Below are positions 36,712 through 46,295 of a stretch of DNA of 64,000 bases, one piece after another. Numbering within the stretch: position 1 is the first letter of the stretch; the number at the start of each line of letters is the position of its first letter. The notes under the pieces were generated by a model. It saw only the letters and a list, made by a program, of their open reading frames with translations, did no database searches and was not told the origin of the DNA. A program made the translations under genes and the position numbers. The DNA comes from Rhodococcus sp. P1Y (GTDB lineage Bacteria; Actinomycetota; Actinomycetes; Mycobacteriales; Mycobacteriaceae): the NCBI RefSeq assembly GCF_003641205.1, contig NZ_CP032762.1, forward strand, positions 4,402,001 through 4,466,000, read 5' to 3'.

Positions 36712-38108
36712 GCCGGCGTTCCTTTCACTGTCGTAGTGGGTGCCGGCGCGGTGGAGTCGGCGTGATGCTGGTGGTGTGGGTCGGTGGGTAGGGCGGCGTC
36801 ACGGGTTTCGGGTGCGAAGTACAACCCGACGAGGGCGATGATTCCCGTGGAGGCGAGGACTGCGGTCGCGACACCCAGGTTGCCTCCGAACCACGAGGTA
36901 GCGATGACTCCTGCAACCAATGGACCTGCTGCAGTGATGTATCGGCCGATGCTGTTGGCGAGTGCGATGCCGCTGGCTCGCATGCTCGGTGAGAACATTT
37001 CGGGTCCGTAGACGAAGTTGCCGGACAGCGCGCCGAAGAGTCCGAATCCGACGATCGGGATGACGATCAAATAGGTGGTGTAGGAATGTTCGAACGGGAA
37101 AAGGTACGCGATGCTCAGGCCCGACACCACGAAACTGACCAGAAATGCCTTGCGGCGGCCGATCGCATCGGCGAGGAAGCCCCACGTTGCGTATCCGAGG
37201 ATGCCGCCGGCGTTGAACAGCATCGACGAGATCGCTACACGGTGGTTGGCGATGTCGGTCGACAACGACTCGGCCGAGGACATGTTGCGAATGATCTGCG
37301 GGTACCAGGTCGACACGCTCCAGAAAGCCAGTAGAGATCCTGTTGCCAGTGCGGTGCAGATCAGCGTCGCGCGTAGGTTGGGCGGCGCGAGCAATCGACG
37401 CAATACGAACTGGTCCTCCGGACGTTGAATTCCTCTGCTCTTGCGGGCTTTTCGCGTCGAGATGACATTCTTGATCTCTTCGGGTTCCGGGACGTAACGG
37501 CGGAGGAACCAGACGAGGAATGCGGGAACGACGGCGAGGACGAGCATGAACCGCCAACCTTGGCTGCTGAGCATGCTGTAGGCGAGTGCCGCGATGAAGA
37601 ATCCGCCTGCGTAGCCCGACATCATCACCCCGCAGGCGCGAGCGCGGTACTTGTTCTTCCAGACCTCGGCGACCAATGCCGCTCCTACCGGTGCTTCGAC
37701 GCCGGATCCGAGACCGGCGATGAAGCGCAGGATGCCGAGTTGCCACCATGTGTCGGCGAAGGCGGCGAGCGCGGTGAACAACGCGTAGGTCAAGATGCCG
37801 ATCGAGAGAACCCGAACTCGTCCGAAGTAGTCGGCGAGAACTCCGAACAGGATTCCGCCGGTCGCCCAGCCTGCGAGGAACAGTGCCACTGTCATCCCGC
37901 CGTATAGACCGATGTGCGCGGAATCCACATCGATGCCCGAGTTCGGGAGCAGTTCGGTCATTGCGGGTCCGAGCACAAGTGCGTAGAGGCTTCCGGCGAA
38001 GCCGTCGAGCGCCCAACCCATGGTGGTCCCGAACAGGACCAACCATTGCACTCTGGTTATCTCTTGGCGCCAGCCAGGTCCGGCCGGCGTTTCGGTCTTC
38101 GATGTCAT
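36708..38108 (-). CDS. MFS transporter, aromatic acid/metabolite:H+ symporter type
   Basis: A 466-residue twelve-helix transporter with the MFS loop motif GVLADYFGRVRVLSIG between helices 2 and 3 and RFIAGLGSGVEAPVGAALVAE after helix 4. The latter is typical of the aromatic-acid (AAHS) and metabolite:H+ symporter branches. Start ATG 38108 (MTSKTETP) fits the family; the upstream open frame is low-complexity. It lies second in a six-gene operon and would import the substrate. A His/Thr/Ala-rich polar C-terminal tail (HHQHHADSTAPAPTTT) of about 25 residues is cytosolic. Confidence 0.88.
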   Translation of the reverse strand: MTSKTETPAGPGWRQEITRVQWLVLFGTTMGWALDGFAGSLYALVLGPAMTELLPNSGIDVDSAHIGLYGGMTVALFLAGWATGGILFGVLADYFGRVRVLSIGILTYALFTALAAFADTWWQLGILRFIAGLGSGVEAPVGAALVAEVWKNKYRARACGVMMSGYAGGFFIAALAYSMLSSQGWRFMLVLAVVPAFLVWFLRRYVPEPEEIKNVISTRKARKSRGIQRPEDQFVLRRLLAPPNLRATLICTALATGSLLAFWSVSTWYPQIIRNMSSAESLSTDIANHRVAISSMLFNAGGILGYATWGFLADAIGRRKAFLVSFVVSGLSIAYLFPFEHSYTTYLIVIPIVGFGLFGALSGNFVYGPEMFSPSMRASGIALANSIGRYITAAGPLVAGVIATSWFGGNLGVATAVLASTGIIALVGLYFAPETRDAALPTDPHHQHHADSTAPAPTTTVKGTPA

Positions 38109-38148
38109 GAAAGTGTCCAATCGTGGAAGGGGTCGAGACGACCTCGTG

Positions 38149-39642
38149 TCAGTTGAGGCGGCCAGGGGTGTCGGATCCGTACCAGTCGACGTCGTCGTCT
38201 GCGATGCGCACCACGACGGTCTTGATCCACGTGAAGTCGTCGAACGATTCTGTGCCTGCATCTTTTCCGGTGCCGGATTCCTTCACTCCTCCCCAAGGCA
38301 GTGACGGTTCGAGGCGGTGGTGGTCGTTGACCCAGACCATCCCGGACTCGATGGCGTCGGCGACGCGGTGTGCCCGCGCGATGTCGCGGGTCCATACTCC
38401 CGCGCCGAGCCCGAACCGGTTGTCGTTCGCCATCTCGATGGCTTCTTCCTCGGTATCGAAGGGCACGACGACGGCGACCGGACCGAAGATCTCCTCTTGC
38501 GCTACTCGCATGGAATTGGTGGCGTCGGCGAGAACAGTCGGGCGGACGTAGAAGCCGTCGCGCAGCTCTTCCGGCAGCTCCGGGATGACCCCTCCCGCCA
38601 CAACTCGCGCGCCTTCCTCTCGCCCGATCTCGATGTACTCCAGGACCTTCCGTCGTTGGCGGTCGCTGATCATCGGGCCCATCTGAGTAGACGGCTCGGC
38701 CGGGTCACCGAGACGGATCGACTCGGTCCGCGCGACAAGCGCGGCGACGAAGTCGTCGTACGAACCCCGCTGGACCAGGAATCGTGCTCCCGCCACGCAC
38801 GATTGGCCGGAGGCGACGAAGGCTGCGAAAGCGGCCCCTTCGGCAGCCGCAGTCGGGTCGTAATCGTCGAAGACGATGACGGGGGTCTTGCCGCCCAGTT
38901 CCGCAGTGATCCGCGCGAATCGGGCTGCCGTTGCTCCGGCGGCGGAGCGTCCTGCTTCGGTCCCGCCGGTCAAGGTGATCTTTGCAATGTCCTCGTGCTC
39001 GGTCAGTCGGACACCGGCGGCTCTGCCTCCGGTAACCACGTTGACCACACCGTGAGGGATGCCGGCGTCGGTGACGATTTGTGCAATGGCAAGCGTGGTC
39101 AGCGGCGTCAGTTCGGATGGCTTGATGACGACCGTATTTCCGGTCGCGAGTGCTGCCGAGAGGCTTCTGGCAAGAATGAGGGCGGGGTGGTTGAAGGGGG
39201 TGATGATGCCGCACACACCGAGCGGGGATCTCCTCTGGTACGTCAGGTACGGGCCGTCGCTGGGCAGTACGGCGTCGCGTCCCGCTGCGAGCAGTCCGGC
39301 GTTGTAGCGGAACCATTCCGGCACGCGAGACAACTGCGCCCGGGTCTCGGTGATCGGCCGACCGTTGTTCTGAGTCTCGAGTGTATAGAGAGTGTCGCTT
39401 GCAGCTTCGAGGGCATCTGCGGCACGCAGAAGAACCTTTGCACGGTCGGTGCGGCTCATTCGCGGCCACGGCCCTGCTTCGAAAGCGGCCCGGGCAACAC
39501 TGACCGCACGGTCGACGTCGACAGCGTCACCGTCGGGCACGGTTGCTATCGGTGATCCGGTCGCGGGATTGACGATCGTCAGTTCCAGACCGCTGTCGGC
39601 TTGGACGTCTTTCCCGTCGATGTACATCGAGTGTGTTGTCAT
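38149..39642 (-). CDS. Aldehyde dehydrogenase (NAD-dependent)
   Basis: A 497-residue ALDH-superfamily enzyme that would oxidise an aldehyde intermediate to its acid. The catalytic residues are in place: Asn151 in FNHP, Glu248 in AELGGK and Cys282 in SGQSCVAG. The cofactor loop is LTGGTEAGRSAAG near 225-237. It is the first gene of the leftward catabolic operon; the MFS gene begins 40 bases after its stop. Semialdehydes such as succinate or hydroxymuconic semialdehyde are common substrates in such clusters, but none is demonstrated by sequence here. Confidence 0.93.
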   Translation of the reverse strand: MTTHSMYIDGKDVQADSGLELTIVNPATGSPIATVPDGDAVDVDRAVSVARAAFEAGPWPRMSRTDRAKVLLRAADALEAASDTLYTLETQNNGRPITETRAQLSRVPEWFRYNAGLLAAGRDAVLPSDGPYLTYQRRSPLGVCGIITPFNHPALILARSLSAALATGNTVVIKPSELTPLTTLAIAQIVTDAGIPHGVVNVVTGGRAAGVRLTEHEDIAKITLTGGTEAGRSAAGATAARFARITAELGGKTPVIVFDDYDPTAAAEGAAFAAFVASGQSCVAGARFLVQRGSYDDFVAALVARTESIRLGDPAEPSTQMGPMISDRQRRKVLEYIEIGREEGARVVAGGVIPELPEELRDGFYVRPTVLADATNSMRVAQEEIFGPVAVVVPFDTEEEAIEMANDNRFGLGAGVWTRDIARAHRVADAIESGMVWVNDHHRLEPSLPWGGVKESGTGKDAGTESFDDFTWIKTVVVRIADDDVDWYGSDTPGRLN

Positions 39643-39697
39643 TGGTTGCTCGTTTCGTGTGCTCGGTCGGTGATTGACTCAATTCTGCGATCCAAGT

Positions 39698-39716
39698 CAC
39701 ACAAAGAACATGTGTG
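39698..39716. promoter_or_regulatory. Inverted repeat in the divergent ALDH-regulator region
   Basis: CACACA (39698-39703) and TGTGTG (39711-39716) are perfect six-base arms around AAGAACA. The site lies 56 bases upstream of the ALDH start and 59 bases upstream of the GAF-PucR start, almost exactly central. It is a good candidate operator for the divergent regulator. Binding is inferred. Confidence 0.45.
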
Positions 39717-39774
39717 TGCAAACATAAAAGCAGCAATCATGTGTTTCCATCTACATACCCGAAGAGGCAAGCTG

Positions 39775-41589
39775 ATGCGCAACACGTCGAACGTCTCCTC
39801 TGGGCCGGTCACACCGACTACGCACGTCCTCCCCGAGGTGCATCGGTGGCTCGACAGCGTCCGAGTCATCACCAAAACCGTGGCCACAGGACAGCCGCTG
39901 CCCGAGGTACTGGACCTTATTGCGCTGACCGCAGCGTCGCTGATGGGGTACGAGTTCTGCGGAGTGCTCATTCCCGACCCCGAGCGGCGGACCCTGACGA
40001 TCGAGGGATCCAGCGGACTCTCAGCGGACTACCTCGCCCAGGTCAATGCTGATCGTCCGGTACGCCTCGATCAGCCGACGACCATGGAAGCACCGTCGAG
40101 CACGGCCTTTCGCACCGGATCTCCGAGGGCCATCGCGGACATCGAACGAGAGCCGCAGTTCGCACCGTGGGGAGGCGTCGCCAAGGAGCAGGGCTACCGC
40201 TCGATGATCTCGGTTCCGCTGATGCAGTCTCCCGATCTCGCCATCGGAACGCTCAATTGCTACCGCAGATCGACGCACAACTTCGGTGAGCAAGAGATCG
40301 CCTTGTTGACGGTCCTCGCCGACCATGCGGCGATCGCTCTGACCACCGCGCGTCTGCGATCCGAGGAGGCAAGGCGGATGGACGAGCTGCTGGTCCTCAA
40401 CAACGAACTCCACCAGCAGCGGGACCTGTTGCAGAAGTCGGAGGACATCCACCGCAAGCTCACCGAGATCGCGCTGCGCGGTGGAGGGGTCGCCGGCATA
40501 GCGACCGCTCTGTCGATCTTGATTTCACGGGCCATCCTGATCGAGGACACACAGAGCGGAGTTCTCGGCCAGTCGAGCAGAACCGTCGCATTTCCCGACG
40601 ACAGAACCGAGTTGCACGCCGACGGCGAATTTCGCTGCCACCCGGTCCTCCTCGCCGGTTCGGAGGTTGCTCGGATATGGATTGCGCCCGGAAGCTCCGC
40701 GCTGTCGTCGATCGACGAACGCGCCGTCGAACACGCGGCGCTGGTCACCTCGCTGGAGGTTCTTCGTAGTCGCACGGCAGACGAAGTGCAGTGGCGACTG
40801 CACGGCGACCTCGTGAGTGACCTGCTCGGCGGCGAACCGGGCGCCTTGGACACCGTCGTGGAGCGCGCCGCACGCCTCGGTCACGACCTGTCCCTGGGCC
40901 ATTCCATCGTGGTTGTGGCGCTGAGCGGAGTACAAACCGGGCAGGTCGACAACTGCCTGCAGCAGGCGGTCCGGCGTGTTCACCTGTGGGCCGAGACGGC
41001 CACGCCGAGGCCGCTGTCCGCGATTCACCACGACCGCATCGTTGTGTTGATACCTGATGTCGGGCAGTCGAGAACGGCTCGGGACAGCGCAGCCGACAGG
41101 ATTCGGTCTCTCACGGGTTCACACACACCGCATGCCGTGGCGACCGCAGTCACAGTTGGACCCTGCACACAGGTCGGCGAATACACCCGGGCTCATCGCT
41201 CCGCAGTCGGGGCCCTTGGCATGCTGGCACTGACAGGCAAGCGGGACACGACCGTGTCGCTCGACGACCTCGGCTTGGTGGGGCTGCTACTGCAGCTCGA
41301 CGACACATCGCAACTATTGTCGTTCGCCGATCGGACTCTCGGCCCCGTTCGATCCCACGACATCGCCCGCGGCACCGACCTCATGAAAACTCTGCGGGCG
41401 TACGTCGCCAGCGGGCTCGCCAGCGGTGATACTGCGCGTGCTCTCCACGTCCACGCCAACACGGTCGGCCAACGACTTCGACGAATACAGACGTTGACCG
41501 GCAAAGATCTGGCTCGTCCAGACCACGCCATGGAAGTGGCGGTTGCACTGACCGTTGGAGATGTCGGTGAGGCTTCCTCGCTCGTCTAA
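39775..41589 (+). CDS. GAF-domain PucR-type transcriptional regulator
   Basis: A 604-residue regulator with an N-terminal GAF domain (about residues 45-205; LIALTAASLMGYEFCGVLIP to LLTVLADHAAIALTTARL), a central region with a possible helical linker (LNNELHQQRDLLQKSEDIHR), and a C-terminal PucR helix-turn-helix (ASGLASGDTARALHVHANTV then QRLRRIQTLTGKDL). The GAF domain would bind the inducer. I take ATG 39775 because AGAGG lies seven bases upstream. It is divergent from the six-gene catabolic operon and most likely activates it. GAF-CdaR/PucR proteins regulate aromatic and acetoin-type pathways in actinobacteria. Confidence 0.88.
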   Translation: MRNTSNVSSGPVTPTTHVLPEVHRWLDSVRVITKTVATGQPLPEVLDLIALTAASLMGYEFCGVLIPDPERRTLTIEGSSGLSADYLAQVNADRPVRLDQPTTMEAPSSTAFRTGSPRAIADIEREPQFAPWGGVAKEQGYRSMISVPLMQSPDLAIGTLNCYRRSTHNFGEQEIALLTVLADHAAIALTTARLRSEEARRMDELLVLNNELHQQRDLLQKSEDIHRKLTEIALRGGGVAGIATALSILISRAILIEDTQSGVLGQSSRTVAFPDDRTELHADGEFRCHPVLLAGSEVARIWIAPGSSALSSIDERAVEHAALVTSLEVLRSRTADEVQWRLHGDLVSDLLGGEPGALDTVVERAARLGHDLSLGHSIVVVALSGVQTGQVDNCLQQAVRRVHLWAETATPRPLSAIHHDRIVVLIPDVGQSRTARDSAADRIRSLTGSHTPHAVATAVTVGPCTQVGEYTRAHRSAVGALGMLALTGKRDTTVSLDDLGLVGLLLQLDDTSQLLSFADRTLGPVRSHDIARGTDLMKTLRAYVASGLASGDTARALHVHANTVGQRLRRIQTLTGKDLARPDHAMEVAVALTVGDVGEASSLV

Positions 41590-41636
41590 CCGGGCACCGC
41601 TATCGAAAACGCCTCGACAATGCGATCGTTGAGGCC

Positions 41637-42539
41637 ATGGACGAGCGACAACTCGAATACTTCGTGCAGGTGGCCGAAGAGCTGAACTTCACCCGTGCTG
41701 CGGCGACCCTCTCGGTCGTTCAGTCGACGGTGTCGGCGAGTGTCCGCGCCTTGGAGAAAGACCTGAAAACGCAGCTCGTCGACCGAACGGGCAAGCAGGT
41801 GCGGTTGACCGAGGCCGGGCGGGCATTTCTGCCCGAAGCGAAGGCGGCGCTCGTCATTCTCGATCGAGCCCGGTCGATCGTCGGCGACACCGACAGTGGT
41901 CTACGGGGCACCGTACGAGTCGGCACTCTCAGCGGTATGACCGCGCTGAATACACCCGGGCTCGCTCGCGAATTCTCGCATCTCTATCCGAAGGTCAATT
42001 TCTACCTCGAGACTTCGCCGAGCGGATCGTCGGGACTTCTGGACAAGGTGCGAGACGGGACTCTGGACGTGGCGTTCGTCAGCGTCGTCCGGCCCTCCGA
42101 CGCAGCGGGAATCGAGTCGCGGCCGCTCCGTACCCTGCCACTGCGCGTGTTGCTGCCGCCTGGGCATTCATTGAGTGATCGCACCTCGATTCGTCTGGCC
42201 GACATCGCAGCCGATCGCTTCGTGGACATGCCGCGAGGATTCGGGATCCGCACGCTCATCGACGACGAATTTCGACGAGTCGGCCATGTTCGCACCATCG
42301 CTGTGCAGGTCGCAGATCTGACTACGATTCCGGATTTCGTTGCAGCCGGACTCGGTACTGCGATCGTGCCCGACCTGACTCGATCTGCCGAACTCCGATT
42401 GTCGTCGATCGTCCTCGACGGATCCGATTTGCTCTGGACCCTCTCGGCCGTATGGCGCGCCCGTACCCCACCGTCCAGAGCAGCCGAGGCAGTTCTTTCT
42501 CTCGCGCAGGAGTTCCTGTCCGAGCAGTGGGTCTACTAG
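41637..42539 (+). CDS. LysR-family transcriptional regulator
   Basis: A 300-residue LysR protein. The N-terminal winged helix-turn-helix is typical (MDERQLEYFVQVAEELNFTR, then QSTVSASVRALEKDLKTQLV) and a periplasmic-binding-protein-like ligand domain follows from about residue 90. It is 47 bases after the GAF-PucR regulator and 140 bases before an MFS gene on the same strand. LysR proteins usually act on a neighbouring, often divergent, gene; here the neighbours are co-directional, so the target may be the MFS/FdhF pair. Confidence 0.92.
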   Translation: MDERQLEYFVQVAEELNFTRAAATLSVVQSTVSASVRALEKDLKTQLVDRTGKQVRLTEAGRAFLPEAKAALVILDRARSIVGDTDSGLRGTVRVGTLSGMTALNTPGLAREFSHLYPKVNFYLETSPSGSSGLLDKVRDGTLDVAFVSVVRPSDAAGIESRPLRTLPLRVLLPPGHSLSDRTSIRLADIAADRFVDMPRGFGIRTLIDDEFRRVGHVRTIAVQVADLTTIPDFVAAGLGTAIVPDLTRSAELRLSSIVLDGSDLLWTLSAVWRARTPPSRAAEAVLSLAQEFLSEQWVY

Positions 42540-42679
42540 AACTCCGATCCCTTTCCACGTGGTGGCCCGCGGGGCGGTACCGGATAGCCGGTAGTCGTCG
42601 AGTACCGGAAGCATCGATGACAGTCGTGCCGCCGACACGCGAAACTTGTTTTCTCCACTGGTTTGGAAGGACAGGTCTC

Positions 42680-43933
42680 ATGGCCGACACGGCTCGCACG
42701 GTAGCGCACCCTCCTCAGCCCGATACGCCCAAGTCTCGGTCGCCTGCATTGGTGTTCGTCGGGATCGCGTACACGTTCGTCGTGGTCATGATGGGCACCA
42801 CGATGCCCGCGCCCGAATACGCTCTGTACGAGGCCAAGTTCGCGTTCTCGGTCTTCGTTGTGACCATCATCTTCGCGATGTATGCCGTTGGCGTTCTCGG
42901 CGCCCTGTTGGCATTCGGCCGGTGGTCCGACACACTGGGGCGCCGACCGCTGCTGCTGGCGGGAATTGCCGCCGGAATCGCCAGCGGCGTGGTCTTCGTG
43001 TTCGCAGACTCCCTGACGGCCCTACTGATCGGCCGTGTGCTGTCCGGAATTTCGGCCGGAATCTTCGTGGGAACCGCGACGGTCACCCTGATCGAACTGG
43101 CGCCGGCAAAATGGCAGGGTCGCGCACCATCAGTTGCCACCGCTGCCAATATCGGAGGTTTGGGACTAGGTCCGTTGCTGGCAGGAATCCTGGTCCAGTA
43201 CTTGCCTGACCCGCTTCAGCTGATCTACATCGTGCATGTAGTTCTGCTCCTCGGCGCAGGATTGGTGGTCGTATTCGCCCCTGAAACGGTGGCGGTCAGC
43301 CCCGGCGCCCGCCCGTCGTTGAAGTGGTTGAGCGTACCGCCGCCGGTCCGCGGCGACTTCGTACGCGCATCGGTTGCCGGGTTCGCGGGATTCACGGTCA
43401 TGGGTTTGTTCAGCGCAATTTCGCCAGGTTTCGTATCCGGTGTTCTCGACATCGGCAATCACGCGGTGACCGGCGCCGTCGTTTTCGTGGTGTTCGCGTC
43501 CTCCGCAGTCGCCCAAATTGCATTGGGTGGTCAGAAGTACCTCACGGCGCAACGCGCTGGATGCGTCGTACTTGCTGTGGGCGTTGCGGTACTCGCCCTG
43601 TCCTTGTTGGCGAGTTCCTTACCGATTCTCATCCTTGCAGCGATCGTGTGCGGTACCGGCCAAGGGATCATCTTCAGAAACGGAATGGCAAGTATCACCC
43701 GTGAGCTGCCGCAGCACGGCAGAGCCGATGTGACATCTGCTTTCTTCGTCGTTGTGTACGTTGCCATTTCGCTACCGGTGATCGGAGCAGGAGCCGTGGC
43801 AGCCCAGTGGGGTTTGATCACCGCGGGGGTGGTCTTCTCCTGCCTCGTCGGCATCTTGGCTGCCGCTGCGTTCGTGTTGCTCACTGTCGAATCACGCCGT
43901 CTGCAGCGAATCGACCAGACCGAGGAGTCCTGA
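42680..43933 (+). CDS. MFS transporter
   Basis: A 417-residue transporter with about twelve helices and the MFS loop motif GRWSDTLGRRPLLLAGIAAG after helix 2. The first helix is LVFVGIAYTFVVVMMGTTMP. Start ATG 42680 has GGAAGGACAGG upstream; the open frame upstream of it overlaps the LysR gene antiparallel in reading sense only and is not coding-like. One base separates its stop from the molybdoenzyme gene, so the two are co-translated. It might import the substrate of that enzyme or export a toxic product; neither is known. Confidence 0.85.
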   Translation: MADTARTVAHPPQPDTPKSRSPALVFVGIAYTFVVVMMGTTMPAPEYALYEAKFAFSVFVVTIIFAMYAVGVLGALLAFGRWSDTLGRRPLLLAGIAAGIASGVVFVFADSLTALLIGRVLSGISAGIFVGTATVTLIELAPAKWQGRAPSVATAANIGGLGLGPLLAGILVQYLPDPLQLIYIVHVVLLLGAGLVVVFAPETVAVSPGARPSLKWLSVPPPVRGDFVRASVAGFAGFTVMGLFSAISPGFVSGVLDIGNHAVTGAVVFVVFASSAVAQIALGGQKYLTAQRAGCVVLAVGVAVLALSLLASSLPILILAAIVCGTGQGIIFRNGMASITRELPQHGRADVTSAFFVVVYVAISLPVIGAGAVAAQWGLITAGVVFSCLVGILAAAAFVLLTVESRRLQRIDQTEES

Positions 43934-43934
43934 C

Positions 43935-46295
43935 ATGGTTGTTCCGAAATCTTCTCCCTCAGCCGACGAAATCCGCGGAAGAGGGGCACCCGGTGTGGCA
44001 CCGCAAGGGTGCGGCCCGGGCCACGGCGGGACCCCGAAACAAAAGGACGACCATCACCCGTCCGCCGGTTGGGGCGCCGCCAAGAGCGTCGGCAAGGTCC
44101 TCTTCTCCAGCGGCGAAGTGCTGGCCGGGACCACAGCGATGCTGAAAATGAACCACGAGAACGGTGGTTTCGACTGCCCGGGCTGTGCTTGGCCCGATGA
44201 CCGCAATGGACTTCATCTGGATCTGTGTGAGAACGGAATCAAGCACACCACCTGGGAGATGACCAAGGACCGCGTCGATCGTGAGTTCTTTTCGCGCCAC
44301 ACCGTGACCGAACTGTCCGGGTGGAGCGACTACGCACTCGAGAAGCAGGGTCGTCTGACCGAGCCGATGGCCTACGACAGCGCACAGGACAAGTACGTTC
44401 CCATCTCTTGGCCGGACGCATTCGCGCTCGTAGGGAACGCACTGCGCGCGTTGCCCGATCCGAACGCTGCTTCGTTCTACACCTCGGGGCGACTCAGTAA
44501 CGAAGCGACATTCCTCTACCAACTGTGGGCACGAGAATTCGGCACCAACAACCTCCCCGACTGCTCCAACATGTGCCACGAAGCGAGCGGCCGCGCGCTG
44601 CAGGCCGCAATCGGAACCGGCAAGGGCACAGCCGACATCGACGATTGGGACGCGGCCGAACTCATCGTCGTCATGGGCGTCAACGCCGCCTCGAATGCCC
44701 CGCGCATGCTCACCGCGCTCGGTGACGCCTACCGCCGCGGCGCCCAGATCGTCCACGTCAATCCGCTTAAAGAAGCGGCGTCGCGGCGAACGATCGTCCC
44801 CCACGAATTCGCGGCAATGGCGACCTTTCACCCCACTCGGACAGGCACACTCGACATTCAGCCGCGAATCGGCGGTGACCTCGCGCTCCTACGCGGCGTC
44901 GCGAAAACCTTGTTCGAACTGTACGAGACCGATCCCACCGTGATCGACATGTCCTTCGTATCCGGCTTCACCGAAGGTTTCGAGGACTACCGCTCGCTGT
45001 GCCTGGCAGAGAAATGGTCGGACATCGTCCATCAGTCCGGTGTCGCCGAAGCCGACATCCGGCACTTCGCCGACCTGTACAGGCAGTCGTCCCGCACCAT
45101 CATCAGCTGGTGCCTGGGATTGACCCAACAAGAACACGCCGTCGACACCGTCCGCGAGATCGTCAATGTTCTTCTGCTGAAGGCGAATATCGGACGACCA
45201 GGAACCGGACCGTCACCGGTTCGTGGCCACAGCAACGTTCAGGGCAACCGGTCATGCGGAATCGACCATCGGCCGACCACTGCGTTTCTCGACGCCCTCG
45301 CCGCGGCCTGCGATATCGAGCCGCCCCGCGCCCACGGCCTCGACACCGTCGGCACCATCGAGGCAATGCACCAGGGCACCGTGAAAGTGTTCGTCGGAAT
45401 GGGCGGCAACTTCGCCATGGCAACACCCGACCCGGAGTACACCTTCGACGCACTCCGACGATGCGAACTCACCGTCCAGGTGAGTACTAAACTCAACCGC
45501 AGCCACCTCGTGCACGGTAAGAATGCACTCATTCTTCCGTGCATCGGACGGACCGAGCGCGACGAACAACGAAGTGGCCCACAAAGCATCAGCGTCGAGG
45601 ACGCCATGAGCCGCGTTCATCTCTCCCGCGGATCACGCAAACCCCCGTCGCCGCAGGTACTCTCCGAGCCCGCCATCATCGCGGGCCTCGCGCACGGCAC
45701 TCTGCCCGCCAGCACTACCGACTGGCAGGCCTACGTCGACGACTACGACCGCATCCGAGACACCATGGCTCGGGTGATTCCTGGCTTTGCCGACTTCAAC
45801 CTTCGTGTGCGCGAACGCAACGGATTCCGCATTGCCCAGGCGGCGAGGCTCCGCAACTTCGACACTCCCTCGTGCAGAGCAGAATTCTCCTCGGCGGCCC
45901 TCGGTGACGTACTCCCGCCGACCGGGTACATGATGCTCGGGACCATGCGCTCGCACGATCAATGGAACACCACCATCTACTCCGACAACGACCGTTACCG
46001 CGGCGTGAAGAATCTGCGCACCCTGGTGTTCATGAACCGCGCAGACATCGACCGACTCGGACTGCGTGAATTCGGGGCCGTCGACATCACCAGCTACGCC
46101 AAGGACGGGAGCACTCGAACGGTGTACGGCTACACCGCAGTGGCATACGACATTCCAGCCGGAAACGCAGCAGGCTACATGCCGGAATTGAACGTCTTGT
46201 GCCCCATCGGCGACTACAGCGAACAGAGCGGTCAACCTCTGATGAAACACCTGACGGTCAAGATCGTTCCTGCCTCATCGGCGAGCATGGTCTGA
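43935..46295 (+). CDS. FdhF/YdeP-family molybdopterin oxidoreductase
   Basis: A 786-residue molybdenum or tungsten bis-MGD enzyme of the FdhF/YdeP family. Seen features are a reduced cysteine motif, Cys81 and Cys84 in FDCPGCAWPDD, instead of the four-cysteine cluster of classical formate dehydrogenase; Cys214 in SNMCHEASG, a possible metal ligand; VMGVNAASNAPRMLTALGDA; and a C-terminal molydopterin dinucleotide-binding domain from about residue 640. Family members are called formate dehydrogenase-like but few have a proven substrate; E. coli YdeP relates to acid resistance. An FdhD-type sulfurtransferase would be needed and is not nearby. It ends with 21 bases overlapping a convergent lipase gene. 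Confidence 0.9.
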   Translation: MVVPKSSPSADEIRGRGAPGVAPQGCGPGHGGTPKQKDDHHPSAGWGAAKSVGKVLFSSGEVLAGTTAMLKMNHENGGFDCPGCAWPDDRNGLHLDLCENGIKHTTWEMTKDRVDREFFSRHTVTELSGWSDYALEKQGRLTEPMAYDSAQDKYVPISWPDAFALVGNALRALPDPNAASFYTSGRLSNEATFLYQLWAREFGTNNLPDCSNMCHEASGRALQAAIGTGKGTADIDDWDAAELIVVMGVNAASNAPRMLTALGDAYRRGAQIVHVNPLKEAASRRTIVPHEFAAMATFHPTRTGTLDIQPRIGGDLALLRGVAKTLFELYETDPTVIDMSFVSGFTEGFEDYRSLCLAEKWSDIVHQSGVAEADIRHFADLYRQSSRTIISWCLGLTQQEHAVDTVREIVNVLLLKANIGRPGTGPSPVRGHSNVQGNRSCGIDHRPTTAFLDALAAACDIEPPRAHGLDTVGTIEAMHQGTVKVFVGMGGNFAMATPDPEYTFDALRRCELTVQVSTKLNRSHLVHGKNALILPCIGRTERDEQRSGPQSISVEDAMSRVHLSRGSRKPPSPQVLSEPAIIAGLAHGTLPASTTDWQAYVDDYDRIRDTMARVIPGFADFNLRVRERNGFRIAQAARLRNFDTPSCRAEFSSAALGDVLPPTGYMMLGTMRSHDQWNTTIYSDNDRYRGVKNLRTLVFMNRADIDRLGLREFGAVDITSYAKDGSTRTVYGYTAVAYDIPAGNAAGYMPELNVLCPIGDYSEQSGQPLMKHLTVKIVPASSASMV

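Noticed and set aside
38317..39555. Open frame of 412 codons opposite the aldehyde dehydrogenase
   Set aside because: Antisense composition without any domain; the ALDH catalytic residues are all on the other strand.
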